The notes below the pieces were generated by a model. The model was not told where the DNA came from, ran no database searches, and worked only from the letters and a program-made list of their open reading frames with translations. 59,531 nucleotides of DNA from Cupriavidus sp. GTDB lineage: Bacteria > Pseudomonadota > Gammaproteobacteria > Burkholderiales > Burkholderiaceae. Position numbers and translations under genes: made by a program. Each line of letters starts with the position of its first letter. The stretch's first letter is position 1. Shown here one piece after another: positions 1 through 9,682 of this stretch. Location of the stretch: the NCBI GenBank assembly GCA_031181345.1, contig JAPSLC010000009.1:1-59531 (forward strand), written 5' to 3'.

Positions 1-70
1 AGTGGCGCCTGTTTTTTTACGCCGGCCTGCCGCAGTCCTTCCCTTCGCGCCGGCGACTCGGGGTGTCCTT

Positions 71-691
71 GTGTTTTCCATCATTGAAGCGGCCGGTTGG
101 CCGATCTGGCCGTTGCTGCTGGCCTCGGTCATTGCGCTGGCGTTGATCGTCGAACGTTCGCTGAGCCTGAAGCGCAGCAAGGTGCTGCCGGCCAGGCTGT
201 ACGACCAGGCCCTGACGGTGGCGCGGCAACGGCGCGCGACGCCGGACGTGGTCGCTTCGCTCGAGCGCGATTCCCCGCTGGGCCGGGTGCTGGCCGCCGG
301 GCTGCGGCACGTGATCGCCCAGCCCGACACCTCGCGCGACGCCGCCAAGGACGCCATCGAGGAAGCAGGCCGCGCGGTCGCCCATGAACTCGAGCGCTAC
401 CTGAACGCGCTGGGGACGATCGCCTCGGTCGCCCCGCTGATGGGCCTGCTGGGCACCGTGATCGGCATGATCGAGATCTTCGGCAGCCAGGGCGGCACCG
501 GCGCCAATCCCGAACAATTGGCGCACGGCATCTCGGTGGCGCTGTACAACACCGCCTTCGGCCTGATGGTCGCGATCCCCGCGTTGATCTTCTGGCGCTA
601 TTTCCGCCGGCGCGTCGACGACTACGTGGCCGAGCTGGAATCGCGCGCGGCCACCTTCCTCGACGCGATCCTGCCGCAGCGGCGCACTTGA
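71..691 (+). CDS. exbB: ExbB/TolQ/MotA-family proton channel
   Basis: Inner-membrane proton channel subunit that, with ExbD, powers TonB-dependent outer-membrane transport. The 206-residue product starts at GTG 71 with FSIIEAAGWPIWPLL, the usual start of beta-proteobacterial ExbB. The open frame runs further upstream, but those residues look like untranslated leader. A first membrane helix lies at about residues 8-26. Two more, near residues 118-138 and 155-178, carry the family motif around GLLGTVIGMIEIFG. exbD follows after 14 bases, so the two are an operon. TolQ is the alternative, but no tol/pal genes lie nearby, and lpxK next door is the usual neighbour of exbBD in this group. Confidence 0.88.
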   Translation: MFSIIEAAGWPIWPLLLASVIALALIVERSLSLKRSKVLPARLYDQALTVARQRRATPDVVASLERDSPLGRVLAAGLRHVIAQPDTSRDAAKDAIEEAGRAVAHELERYLNALGTIASVAPLMGLLGTVIGMIEIFGSQGGTGANPEQLAHGISVALYNTAFGLMVAIPALIFWRYFRRRVDDYVAELESRAATFLDAILPQRRT

Positions 692-705
692 GGCGGATAC
701 CGGCC

Positions 706-1134
706 ATGCGATTCCGTACCCTTGCGCGGCGCGACGAGCCCGAGATCAACCTGATCCCGCTGATCGACGTGCTGCTGGTGATCCTGATCTTCCTGATGAT
801 CACGACCACCTATTCGCGCTACACCGAGCTGCGCATCCAGCTGCCGACCGCCGAGGCGGACGCCGCCCAGCAACGGCCGCGCGAGATCGTGGTGTCGGTG
901 TCCGCCAGCGGCGAATACGCGATCGACAAGGAGCGCGTGGGCGCGCGCGATGTCGCCGGCCTGGCCGAGCGGCTGCGCGCGCTGGCCGGCACGGCCGCGG
1001 CGCAGGCGCCAGTGCTGATCGTCAGCGCCGACGCCCAGGCCAGCCACCAGTCGGTGGTCAACGTGATGGAAGCCGCGCGGGTCGCCGGCCTGTCGCGGCT
1101 GACGTTCGCGACGCAGAGCGGCGGGACGCGGTAG
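706..1134 (+). CDS. exbD: ExbD/TolR biopolymer transport protein
   Basis: Partner of ExbB: a single-span inner-membrane protein with a periplasmic domain. The 142-residue product has the family signature EINLIPLIDVLLVILIF near residues 14-30. The Asp in LIDVLLV is the conserved proton-path residue. A periplasmic domain with the typical REIVVSV strand follows. The start ATG 706 was chosen because a short upstream in-frame extension overlaps the end of exbB and adds no family sequence. It is co-transcribed with exbB. Confidence 0.88.
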   Translation: MRFRTLARRDEPEINLIPLIDVLLVILIFLMITTTYSRYTELRIQLPTAEADAAQQRPREIVVSVSASGEYAIDKERVGARDVAGLAERLRALAGTAAAQAPVLIVSADAQASHQSVVNVMEAARVAGLSRLTFATQSGGTR

Positions 1135-1177
1135 GGCTGCTCGCCACGAACACTGCATCAAGGTTCCTTGGCCGCTT

Positions 1178-1303
1178 GTGTTCTCCCTCTCCGCCTCAGG
1201 GGGAGAGGGCCGGGGAGAGGGGGTGGTTTCATCCGGCGGCGACATGGCGCACGCCGCTTGCCCTCTCCCCCGACCCCTCTCCCGCAAGCGGGAGAGGGGA
1301 GCA
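1178..1303. repeat. Inverted pair of REP family A palindromes
   Basis: Two palindromic elements lie in opposite orientation in the exbD-lpxK gap. The first (about 1181-1222) reads CTCCGCCTCAGGGGGAGAGG and is followed by GGGGAGAGGGGG. The second (about 1259-1300) has the stem CTCTCCCGCAAGCGGGAGAG. The same family recurs at 9517, 18062 and 33232. A REPIN is two REP units in inverted order around a short spacer, and this fits that description. No gene is present in 1135-1396. Confidence 0.8.
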
Positions 1304-1396
1304 TCACAGCGTAGTGCGACCGCTCGCGACGCTTGCCCCGGTTTCTACGGTCCGAGCCTTTAGACTCTATCGAAATTCGCCACCCTGCCCTCACCG

Positions 1397-2509
1397 ATGC
1401 CCGCTGCCCGCCATCTGCTGTCCGACTTCGTTACCCGCCAGTGGCAACGCCGCGGCTGGTTCGCCTGGCTGATGCTGCCATTCGCCGGCCTGTTCGGCGC
1501 GATCAGCGCCTTGCGGCGGCTGGCGTATCGGCGCGGCTGGTTCCAGTCGACGCGGCTGCCGATGCCGGTGGTGGTGGTCGGCAACGTGACGGTCGGCGGC
1601 ACCGGCAAGACGCCGGCGGTGATCGCGCTGGCCGATGCGCTGTGCGAGGCGGGGCTGCGTCCCGGCGTGGTCTCGCGCGGCTATGGCGTCAAGCTCGAGC
1701 GGCCGCGCCGCGTCAAGGCAACCTCGAAGGCGGAAGATGTCGGCGACGAACCGCTGTTGATCGCGCGCTCGACCGACGTGCCGGTCTGGGTCTTTCCCGA
1801 TCGCGTGGCGTGCGCGCAGGCGATGCTGGTCTCCCATCCGGGCATCAACGTGCTGCTGCTCGACGACGGTTTGCAGCACTACCGCCTGCGGCGCGACTTC
1901 GAGATCGTGATGTTCGACGGGCGCATGGGCGGCAATGGCTGGCTGCTGCCGGCCGGGCCGCTGCGCGAGCCGCTCTCGCGCCGCCGCGATGCCACGCTGA
2001 TCAACGATCCGTATTTCCGCGCGACGCCGGACCGGCCCGAGGTCTACGGCATGCGGCTCGAGCTCGAACAGGCGTGGCAGCTCGCCGATCCGACGATGGT
2101 GCGGCCGCTGTCGACCTTCGCGGGACGGCGCGTGCTGGCCGCGGCCGGCATCGGCAATCCCGAACGCTTCTTCGCCAGCCTGCGCGGCGCGGGCCTGCAG
2201 CCCGATACGCTGCCGCTGCCGGACCACTACGATTTCGCCGAGGATCCCTTCGTCGACCATCCGGCCGCGCAGGCCGCCGAGGCGATCCTGATCACCGAGA
2301 AGGATGCCGTAAAATGCGACCGGCTTCGCGAGCCGCTCGACCCGCGCATCTGGGTCGTCCCCACCAGGCCCGTGATCGATCCGGGTCTGATCGATCGAAT
2401 TCGCCGCACGGTCATCGCGCGCTGCCAGGCAGCGCCGACCGCGGCCACCGGCGCCGCTGCCGCGGCCAGCCATACCAAGGAACACCAAGATGGACAACCG
2501 GCTGCTTGA
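1397..2509 (+). CDS. lpxK: Tetraacyldisaccharide 4'-kinase LpxK
   Basis: Phosphorylates the 4' position of tetraacyldisaccharide-1-phosphate to make lipid IVA, the sixth step of lipid A synthesis, at the inner membrane. The 370-residue length is normal. A hydrophobic stretch lies near residues 24-36. The P-loop GGTGKT is at 67-72, within [16 protein letters not shown]. The family motif [15 protein letters not shown] follows at about 154-168. ITEKDAVKC near residue 300 is also typical. Its last 20 bases overlap the trm112-like gene, so the two are translationally close. The gene opens a lipid A/Kdo cluster with kdsB. Confidence 0.95.
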   Translation: MPAARHLLSDFVTRQWQRRGWFAWLMLPFAGLFGAISALRRLAYRRGWFQSTRLPMPVVVVGNVTVGGTGKTPAVIALADALCEAGLRPGVVSRGYGVKLERPRRVKATSKAEDVGDEPLLIARSTDVPVWVFPDRVACAQAMLVSHPGINVLLLDDGLQHYRLRRDFEIVMFDGRMGGNGWLLPAGPLREPLSRRRDATLINDPYFRATPDRPEVYGMRLELEQAWQLADPTMVRPLSTFAGRRVLAAAGIGNPERFFASLRGAGLQPDTLPLPDHYDFAEDPFVDHPAAQAAEAILITEKDAVKCDRLREPLDPRIWVVPTRPVIDPGLIDRIRRTVIARCQAAPTAATGAAAAASHTKEHQDGQPAA

Positions 2510-2678
2510 AATCCTGGTTTGCCCGCTGTGCAAGGGCAAGCTCGAATACGACCGCGCGGCGCAGGAACTGATCTGCCATGCCGACAAGCTGGCCTATCCG
2601 ATCCGCGACGGCATTCCGGTGATGCTGGCCGACGAAGCGCGCCAATCGGTGCCGGGCCGCGCCATCGATCCGACCTGA
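2490..2678 (+). CDS. Trm112-family small zinc-binding-type protein (YcaR-like)
   Basis: A 62-residue protein of the Trm112/YcaR family. The motif [16 protein letters not shown] at residues 4-19, a later [10 protein letters not shown] and RDGIPVML are the family core. In eukaryotes and archaea Trm112 activates methyltransferases; the bacterial role is poorly known. It starts inside the 3' end of lpxK and precedes kdsB by 11 bases. lpxK-trm112-kdsB is a conserved order in many proteobacteria. Confidence 0.9.
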   Translation: MDNRLLEILVCPLCKGKLEYDRAAQELICHADKLAYPIRDGIPVMLADEARQSVPGRAIDPT

Positions 2679-2689
2679 GGCCGGACTCG

Positions 2690-3499
2690 ATGCCGCTCGC
2701 CGATTTCACCGTCGTCATTCCCGCGCGGCTCGCGTCGACGCGTCTGCCCAACAAGCCGCTGGCCGATATCGCCGGCAAGCCGATGATCGTGCGCGTCGCC
2801 GAGCGCGCCCACGCCTCGTCGGCGCGCCGCACGGTGGTCGCGACCGATGCGGACACCGTGCGCGCGGCCTGCGCCGAACATGGCATCGAAGCGCTGCTGA
2901 CGCGCGCCGATCATGCCACCGGCACCGACCGGCTGGCCGAGGTGACCACGCTGCTGTCGCTCGACGACGAGGCGATCGTGGTCAACGTGCAAGGCGACGA
3001 ACCGCTGATCGCGCCCGCGCTGATCGACGCCGTGGCGCAGCATCTGGCCGCGCATCCCGACTGTGCGATCGCCACCGCCGCGCATCCGCTGCACGAGATC
3101 GGCGAGGTCTTCAATCCGAACGTGGTCAAGGTGGTGTGCGACAGCGCCGGCCGCGCGCTGTACTTCTCGCGCGCGCCGATCCCCTGGGCGCGCGATGCCT
3201 GGTCCGGCGTGCCGGCGGCACCGGCCGCGAGCGCGCAGGTGCCGCTGCCCGACATGCCGGTGCTGCGCCATATCGGCCTGTACGCCTATCGCGCCGGCTT
3301 CCTGCGCCGCTTCCCGACGCTGGCCGCCGCGCCGCTCGAGCAGACCGAAGCGCTCGAACAGCTGCGTGCGATGTGGCATGGGGAACGCATCGCGGTGCTG
3401 GCCACCGACGCCGCGCCGGCGCCCGGTGTCGATACCCCCGCCGATCTGGAACGGGTGCGCGCGCTATGGTCCGAGGCCGCGGCACAGCCCGGCCGCTGA
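2690..3499 (+). CDS. kdsB: 3-deoxy-manno-octulosonate cytidylyltransferase KdsB
   Basis: Activates Kdo with CTP to CMP-Kdo for transfer to lipid IVA, in the cytoplasm. The 269-residue product begins [20 protein letters not shown], carrying the nucleotide-binding motif. [12 protein letters not shown] and [10 protein letters not shown] near residues 100-110 are diagnostic. ATG 2690 is chosen because the family sequence starts there; the open frame extends upstream into the trm112 gene in another frame. A short insertion (PAAPAASAQ) near residue 180 is Ala/Pro rich and looks like a loop. It forms an operon with lpxK and the Trm112-like gene. Confidence 0.95.
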   Translation: MPLADFTVVIPARLASTRLPNKPLADIAGKPMIVRVAERAHASSARRTVVATDADTVRAACAEHGIEALLTRADHATGTDRLAEVTTLLSLDDEAIVVNVQGDEPLIAPALIDAVAQHLAAHPDCAIATAAHPLHEIGEVFNPNVVKVVCDSAGRALYFSRAPIPWARDAWSGVPAAPAASAQVPLPDMPVLRHIGLYAYRAGFLRRFPTLAAAPLEQTEALEQLRAMWHGERIAVLATDAAPAPGVDTPADLERVRALWSEAAAQPGR

Positions 3500-3673
3500 G
3501 CGAAAACCGGCGCAATCCCACACGGGGCGGGCCATTCGCCCGCTCCGGTTTACACACCGTTGACCGCCGCGGCGGGCCGAATTCCGGCTCCCTCGTGGCA
3601 TAATGCTCGCCAATAAAGAGCCGCTGTCGCCGTCAATGCGGGCGACGACGCAAGCTCGGTGGGGAGATGAAGA
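3500..3673 (+). promoter_or_regulatory. kdsB-adk intergenic leader with possible adk promoter
   Basis: The gap between kdsB and adk is 344 bases, long for this window. A CATAAT hexamer at 3599-3604 could be the -10 box for adk; no good -35 lies at normal spacing. If it is used, adk has a leader of roughly 230 bases. The second half of that leader holds a short open frame with its own ribosome site (listed separately). No terminator hairpin followed by a T run was seen after kdsB. Confidence 0.35.
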
Positions 3674-4509
<836 letters not shown>

Positions 4510-4552
4510 GTCGCTGAAACAAGCCACCCGATCCAACCGATCCAAAAGAAGC

Positions 4553-4577
4553 AAAGGCGGCCACTGGCCGCCTTTTT
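4553..4577 (+). terminator. Rho-independent terminator after adk
   Basis: A perfect 10-base stem AAAGGCGGCC / GGCCGCCTTT with a three-base loop (ACT) is followed by a T run. It ends adk transcription. It also lies just past the 3' end of the convergent gene at 4596-6389. Confidence 0.9.
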
Positions 4578-4595
4578 CTTTGCCTTTGCCGGCTG

Positions 4596-6389
4596 CTAGC
4601 CCCCATGTGGGCGGGACCGCCGCACGTCGGCCGTCTGCACGCGATGGAAGCTCCTCTCGCGCCAGGCGGTCTGCACGCCATCGCCATGCAGGTAACGGAA
4701 GATCGTTCGATAGGCGAGCTCGAAGCCGGCGTGCTTGAGCAGCGTGGTGGACAGCTTCGGCATGCCCAGTGCCTGCAGCAAAGCCGATGTCTCCAGCCGC
4801 GACGCCTTGCCAGCGGTCTTGTCGGCCGCATCGTCGATCAGCAGCCGCCGCGTCAGCAATGCGGCCTGCCAATAGCGATTGCCGGACAGCGCCGGGCAAT
4901 CGCGTCGCAAGGACTCGAGCTGCGCCAGGGTGCATTGCGACAGCGTGTCGGCGCACAGGCCGCGCGTTGCACCGCGCCGCACCGCATCCGCGAGCCATTC
5001 GCGCTCGCGCGTATCGGCGCCGCTGCGGCTCAGACGCATGGCGATCTTGATCAACGTGAACAGGAACCATGCGCCGCCGAGCATCCCGCCGATCAACACC
5101 AGCACGGGGCCTGCGGTGGTCGCCATCGCCGTACCGAGTATCAGCATCGTTGCCAATCCCGCGCCGGACAGCAGCACGGTGCCGACGCCATAGGCGATAC
5201 GCCCGATGGCCCAGCGCGCCAGCTCGCCGGCACGCTGGCGCCAGCGGCGCTGTCCGTCGGCAAACCAGCGCAGCGCCTCGCTCGCGGCGGGCGATTGCAG
5301 CCGCTTGCCCCGTGCCGGATCGGCAAACAAGCGGCTCAGATTGTCGTCCACGGCCTCGCCGATCTCCCCCACGGTCGCACTGCGCCGCCTGGCTTCGGCC
5401 AGTTCGCCGATGCCGCAACCGACATGGGCCAGACCGATCGCGGCGCCCAGGCCGAAGGAAAACACGTCGCCGGGAATCAGGCCTAGGTCCAGCGGCGCCT
5501 CCCAGACGCTGTCCGCCAACGGACTCGCTTCGTAGCCGACCCGCAATCCTTGCAGCGCGCTGTCGCGTGCGCAGGCGGTGGCGCTGCTGCGCAGCCGCCG
5601 CGTCGCGCGGCGATCGTCGCGGGTGACGGCGTCGTGCTCCAGAAGTTCGGGGCCATGTTGTCGGAGAATGGCATCGCGTTGCCGATCGATAACGGCAAGT
5701 TCGCGATCGATCACGCCCATGGCGCTCTTGCCGAGCGCAGCGGCGTCGGGATTGCCGGCGGTCAGGGCTCGGCGGAACGTATCCGGAAGGTTGGCGGCGC
5801 CGTCCTGCTGCCGCCGGTGCGCGGCGAGGGTCGGCGCCGGTGTGCCATCGTGCCGAGCCGGGGTCGCCAGGCAGGCGCGGATCCAGTGGCGCGTCGCCTT
5901 CAGCGCGGCCTTGCGCCGCTCGACCTCGGCGGGCAGCCGGGATTGGGCCAACAGCGCGACCGCGCGCCGGTAACCCGGCTCGGACGCGGACACGCGCCGC
6001 CAGGTCTTGACCTTGTCGGCCGCCGTCCCGATCAGATCCACCACGCCCAGCACCGCATCGCCCGCCGGCAGCACCTCGCTCGCCTCGACCAGGTCGGGGG
6101 AAATCGCGTCGGTGGCCTCGAACAGCGGCTCCACCTCCTGCACGGCCGACGACAGCAGAGAGACGCCGGTGGTGTCCAGGCCCAGGCTCTGCTGGCCCGT
6201 GCGCAGATCCCGCATGAACTGGCGCAAGGCCCCGGGCTTGCCTTCCGGCTCGGTCGGATCGGGCCGGATCGCGGCAGCCGGTGGCGCCGCCTTCGCCGAC
6301 ATGGGCCCGGGGGCCGGGGAATCTTCGAACCGATCCACCCTTGGCGATGGTGGACGGCTGCGAATCCAGGATGCGTAGAACTCGCTCAC
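4596..6389 (-). CDS. Unrecognised 597-residue protein with a C-terminal-half membrane hairpin
   Basis: I do not recognise a family. GTG at 6389 is preceded by GGGAG about 8 bases upstream. The first 55 residues are rich in Pro, Ala and Ser and look disordered. Residues 55-390 are mostly helical with many Arg and Ala. Two adjacent hydrophobic helices lie at about 398-422 and 426-450, separated by a few residues, with basic residues on both sides. A helical tail of about 145 residues follows. The layout (disordered N-terminus, helical body, hairpin) resembles the 533-residue protein at 40026-41627, although I see no clear sequence similarity. It stands alone, convergent with adk and divergent from the SDR gene. 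A secreted or membrane-inserted effector is possible; a plain inner-membrane protein is the alternative. Confidence 0.75.
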   Translation of the reverse strand: MSEFYASWIRSRPPSPRVDRFEDSPAPGPMSAKAAPPAAAIRPDPTEPEGKPGALRQFMRDLRTGQQSLGLDTTGVSLLSSAVQEVEPLFEATDAISPDLVEASEVLPAGDAVLGVVDLIGTAADKVKTWRRVSASEPGYRRAVALLAQSRLPAEVERRKAALKATRHWIRACLATPARHDGTPAPTLAAHRRQQDGAANLPDTFRRALTAGNPDAAALGKSAMGVIDRELAVIDRQRDAILRQHGPELLEHDAVTRDDRRATRRLRSSATACARDSALQGLRVGYEASPLADSVWEAPLDLGLIPGDVFSFGLGAAIGLAHVGCGIGELAEARRRSATVGEIGEAVDDNLSRLFADPARGKRLQSPAASEALRWFADGQRRWRQRAGELARWAIGRIAYGVGTVLLSGAGLATMLILGTAMATTAGPVLVLIGGMLGGAWFLFTLIKIAMRLSRSGADTREREWLADAVRRGATRGLCADTLSQCTLAQLESLRRDCPALSGNRYWQAALLTRRLLIDDAADKTAGKASRLETSALLQALGMPKLSTTLLKHAGFELAYRTIFRYLHGDGVQTAWRERSFHRVQTADVRRSRPHGG

Positions 6390-6526
6390 TGCGGGACTCC
6401 CGAGGTGTGACGTGGGCGCACTCTAGCCAGATACGGCGGGCACATCTCCTGCGAATGGTTGCGAGCTTACGATTCTCGTGACCGCTATCGGCGGCTCGGC
6501 GGGGCCTTTACAATACGGCGCGATGC

Positions 6527-6544
6527 TTGACGTTTACGTAAACG
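6527..6544 (+). promoter_or_regulatory. Palindromic operator CGTTTACGTAAACG before the SDR gene
   Basis: A perfect 14-base palindrome (6531-6544) overlaps TTGACG (6527-6532). It lies 17 bases after a TACAAT (6509-6514) and 83 bases before the SDR start. It resembles, from memory, sites bound by LiuR-type MerR regulators of branched-chain amino acid breakdown. That would suit a hydroxyacyl-CoA dehydrogenase. The regulator itself is not in the window. Confidence 0.5.
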
Positions 6545-6626
6545 TTATCTTTCGCGTTATGGTTCGCGTCATGTTCCGGTGCCGGCGCGGTGTTCGCCGG
6601 CGCCCCCAACCCCGAGGAGACAGTTC

Positions 6627-7385
6627 ATGCAGATCCGAGACAACGTATTCATCGTCACCGGCGGCGCTTCCGGCCTGGGCGCGGGCACGGCCCGCATGCT
6701 CGCCGAGCAGGGCGGCAAGGTAGTCATCGCCGACCTGAACGAGGCCGCCGGCAACGCGCTGGCCCAAGAGCTGGGCGGCCGCTTCGTCCGTTGCGACGTG
6801 ACCTCGGAAACCGATGGCCAGGCCGTCGTCGAGGCGGCGGTGGGCCTGGGACGGCTGGCCGGATTGATCAACTGCGCCGGCATCGCGACCGCCAACAAGA
6901 CCGTCGGCAAGAACGGTCCGCATCCGCTCGACGCCTTCGAGAAGACCATCCGGATCAACCTGATCGGCACCTTCAACATGATCCGGCTGGCTGCCGCGGC
7001 GATGGTGCAGAACACTCCGGACGACGGCGGCGAGCGCGGCATCATCGTCAACACCGCCTCGGTGGCCGCCTTCGACGGCCAGATCGGCCAGGCCGCCTAT
7101 GCCGCCTCGAAGGGCGGCGTGGTCGGCATGACGCTGGCGGTGGCGCGCGATCTGTCGCGCGACGGCGTGCGCTGCATGACGATCGCCCCGGGCATCTTCG
7201 AGACCCCCATGCTGCTGGGCATGCCGCAGGAAGTGCAGGACGCGCTCGGCAAGATGGTGCCGTTCCCGCCGCGGCTGGGGCGTCCGGCGGAATACGCGCA
7301 GCTGGTGCAGGCCATCATCGGCAACACCATGCTCAATGGCGAGGTGATCCGGCTGGACGGCGCGATCCGGATGCAGCCGAAGTAA
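6627..7385 (+). CDS. Short-chain dehydrogenase, 3-hydroxyacyl-CoA / 2-methyl-3-hydroxybutyryl-CoA type
   Basis: An SDR of 252 residues close to the HSD10 / 3-hydroxyacyl-CoA dehydrogenase type 2 group. That group oxidises 2-methyl-3-hydroxybutyryl-CoA (isoleucine breakdown) or 3-hydroxyacyl-CoA with NAD. The Rossmann motif [10 protein letters not shown] is at residues 11-20. The NAD-binding Asp ends a strand in VVIADLN, which favours NAD over NADP. NCAG is at 82-85. The catalytic triad is Ser145, Tyr158 and Lys162 (YAASK). [10 protein letters not shown] is typical of this group. GAGGAG-like sequence 8 bases before ATG 6627 supports the start. The exact acyl-CoA substrate is inferred, not shown. 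Confidence 0.85.
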   Translation: MQIRDNVFIVTGGASGLGAGTARMLAEQGGKVVIADLNEAAGNALAQELGGRFVRCDVTSETDGQAVVEAAVGLGRLAGLINCAGIATANKTVGKNGPHPLDAFEKTIRINLIGTFNMIRLAAAAMVQNTPDDGGERGIIVNTASVAAFDGQIGQAAYAASKGGVVGMTLAVARDLSRDGVRCMTIAPGIFETPMLLGMPQEVQDALGKMVPFPPRLGRPAEYAQLVQAIIGNTMLNGEVIRLDGAIRMQPK

Positions 7386-7531
7386 GCCGGCACTCACTCG
7401 GAACCCGCGCACGGAGGCTCCTGGGGCCGCCATGGACGAAGAGCGCGGCCGCGATTGTGCCTTGCATGACACGGCGGCGGGCCGCAGTGACTACAATCGC
7501 TGTACCTCATAAGTCTCAAAGGGAGTGCAGC

Positions 7532-9481
7532 ATGCCGCCACGTTCGCCGGTTCCGCCGTTCCTTTTCACCGCAGCCGCCGCCAAGCGATCTGCGCCGACG
7601 GCCATGCTGGCCGGCGTGCTGGCCGCACTGGTGCTGGCGGGCTGCGCCGCGCCGCAGTCCAGCAAGGAAGCCGGCGCGGCCGCGGCACCCGCCGCCAGCA
7701 CCACCGCCACCGCCACCACAAGCACCACCACCACAAGCACCACCACAAGCACCACCACCCTCCCCCCAGCCCCGGAAGGCGCCTCAGGCTGGACCGACAA
7801 ACCGGGCTGGACCGCCAGCTCCTTCATGGTGGCCGCCGCCAATCCGCTCGCCACCCAGGCCGGCTACGACATGCTGAAGGCGGGCGGGACCGCGATCGAC
7901 GCGGCCATCGCCACGCAGATGGTGCTCAATCTGGTCGAGCCGAATTCGTCGGGCATCGGCGGCGGCGCCTTCCTGATGCATTTCGACGGCAAGCAGGTGC
8001 AGGCCTACGATGGCCGCGAGACCGCGCCGGCGGCCGCCACCGACCGCCTGTTCTACGGCCCGGACGGCAAGGTGATGCCGTTCCGCCAGGGGCTGGTCGG
8101 CGGCCGCTCCGTCGGCGCGCCCGGCGTGCTGCGCATGCTGGAACTGGCGCATCGCCAGCATGGCAAGCTGCCCTGGCGCCGGCTGTTCGAGCCGGCGATC
8201 CGGCTGGCCGAGCAAGGCTTCGCGATCAGCCCCCGGCTCGCGACGATCATCGCGCAGGACCAGGACTTGATGAAGGATGCGACCGCGCGTGCCTACTTCT
8301 ATAACGCCGACGGCACGCCCAAGGCCGCCGGCACGGTGCTGCGCAATCCCGAGCTGGCGGCGGTGCTGCGCAGTGTCGCCGCGCGCGGCGCGGACGCCTT
8401 CTACCAGGGCGATGTCGCCCGCGATATCGCCGCCAAGGTCCGCTCGCATCCGACCAATCCCGGCCTGCTGACCGCCAAGGACATCGCCGACTACCGCCCC
8501 AAGGTGCGGCAGCCGATCTGCACCGACTATCGCCGCTGGACCGTCTGCGGCATGCCGCCGCCGTCGTCGGGCGGCATCGCGGTGGCGCAGATGCTGGGCA
8601 TCCTGCAGGCGCTGCCGCCCGAGCGGCAGATCAGCGCGGCCAAACCGCAGCGCAACGCCGTCGGCCTGGAGCCGTCGGTCGACGGCGCGCATCTGTTCGC
8701 GGAAGCGGGCCGGCTGGCCTACGCCGATCGCAGTCTGTACGTCGCCGATACCGATTTCGTGCCGCTGCCCGGCGGCGACTGGCGCAGCCTGGTCGATCCG
8801 CGCTATCTGGCCAGCCGCGCCGCGCTGATCGGCGACCGCAGCATGGGCAAGGCCAACGCCGGCACGCCGGCCGGCGCGACGGTGGCGATGGGACGCGATC
8901 GCGCGCCGGAATTTCCGTCGACCTCGCATATCTCGGTGGTCGACCGCTACGGCAATGCGCTGTCGATGACCACCACGATCGAGGACCAGTTCGGCTCGCG
9001 CCAGATGGTGCGCGGCTTCCTGCTGAACAATCAGCTGACCGACTTTTCCTTCGCCGCCGAGGAGGACGGCAAGCCCGTGGCCAACCGCGTGCAGCCCGGC
9101 AAGCGGCCGCGCTCGTCGATGGCGCCGACGCTGGTGTTCGATCGGCAAACCCGTGAACTGGTGATGACCGCCGGCTCGCCCGGCGGCTCGGCCATCATCA
9201 ACTATGTCGCCAAGACACTGGTCGGCACGCTCGACTGGGGCCTGAACGTGCAGCAGGCGATCTCGCTGCCGAATGTGGGCTCGCGCAACGGCCCGACCGA
9301 GCTGGAGAAGGGCCGCGTGTCGGACGCTCTGGTCGAAGGGCTGAAGGCGCGCGGCCATGACGTGCGCGTGATGGACCAGACCTCGGGCCTGCAGGGCATC
9401 ATGCGCGTGCGCGTCGACGGCAAGCCGATGTGGTTCGGCGGCGCCGACCCGCGGCGGGAAGGGGTGGCGATGGGGGATTGA
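7532..9481 (+). CDS. ggt: Gamma-glutamyltransferase, predicted lipoprotein
   Basis: Cleaves the gamma-glutamyl bond of glutathione and transfers or hydrolyses it, in the periplasm or at the membrane. The 649-residue precursor self-cleaves into two subunits. The N-terminus has a lipobox (LVLAGC near residue 39) instead of a plain signal peptide. A threonine-rich linker from about residue 56 to 78, encoded by near-identical 12-base units, follows. The large-subunit motif GIGGGAFLMHFDG is clear. Autocleavage should occur before Thr464 in TSHISVVDRYGNALS, and AGSPGGSAIIN and the later GG motifs are present. GGGAG at 7521 sets the start. A TACAAT hexamer at 7492-7497 may be its -10 box. Confidence 0.93.
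   Translation: MPPRSPVPPFLFTAAAAKRSAPTAMLAGVLAALVLAGCAAPQSSKEAGAAAAPAASTTATATTSTTTTSTTTSTTTLPPAPEGASGWTDKPGWTASSFMVAAANPLATQAGYDMLKAGGTAIDAAIATQMVLNLVEPNSSGIGGGAFLMHFDGKQVQAYDGRETAPAAATDRLFYGPDGKVMPFRQGLVGGRSVGAPGVLRMLELAHRQHGKLPWRRLFEPAIRLAEQGFAISPRLATIIAQDQDLMKDATARAYFYNADGTPKAAGTVLRNPELAAVLRSVAARGADAFYQGDVARDIAAKVRSHPTNPGLLTAKDIADYRPKVRQPICTDYRRWTVCGMPPPSSGGIAVAQMLGILQALPPERQISAAKPQRNAVGLEPSVDGAHLFAEAGRLAYADRSLYVADTDFVPLPGGDWRSLVDPRYLASRAALIGDRSMGKANAGTPAGATVAMGRDRAPEFPSTSHISVVDRYGNALSMTTTIEDQFGSRQMVRGFLLNNQLTDFSFAAEEDGKPVANRVQPGKRPRSSMAPTLVFDRQTRELVMTAGSPGGSAIINYVAKTLVGTLDWGLNVQQAISLPNVGSRNGPTELEKGRVSDALVEGLKARGHDVRVMDQTSGLQGIMRVRVDGKPMWFGGADPRREGVAMGD
7699..7767 (+). repeat. Threonine-codon simple repeat inside ggt
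   Basis: A run of ACC/ACA codons, with near-repeats of ACCACCACAAGC every 12 bases, encodes a Thr/Ser-only linker between the lipobox and the enzyme domain. Gain or loss of one unit keeps the frame, so the linker length could vary between isolates. Confidence 0.8.
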
Positions 9482-9516
9482 GGGCGATGGCGGGGGCGGT
9501 GGCATGACGAGCGCCG

Positions 9517-9662
9517 CTGCCCTCTCCCCCGCCCCTCTCCCGCAAGCGGGAGAGCGGAGAAAACCGGCGCCGCGACCTCTCCCGTCGGAGGGAGAAAAAA
9601 TCCCCGATGGTGTTCTCCCTCTCCCCCTCAGGGGGAGAGGGCTGGGGAGAGGGGGTGGTTTC
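9517..9662. repeat. REP family A cluster between ggt and the LysR gene
   Basis: Three elements are visible: a full palindrome with stem CTCTCCCGCAAGCGGGAGAG (about 9536-9555), a partial one near 9575-9597 (CTCTCCCGTCGGAGGGAGAA), and an inverted element near 9612-9658 (CCCTCAGGGGGAGAGGGC and a GGGGAGAGGGGG tail). The outer two are in opposite orientation, as in the pair at 1178-1303. They fill the space between two converging genes. Confidence 0.8.
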
Positions 9663-9682
9663 CGGCCGCCCGCGAGCAAGCC

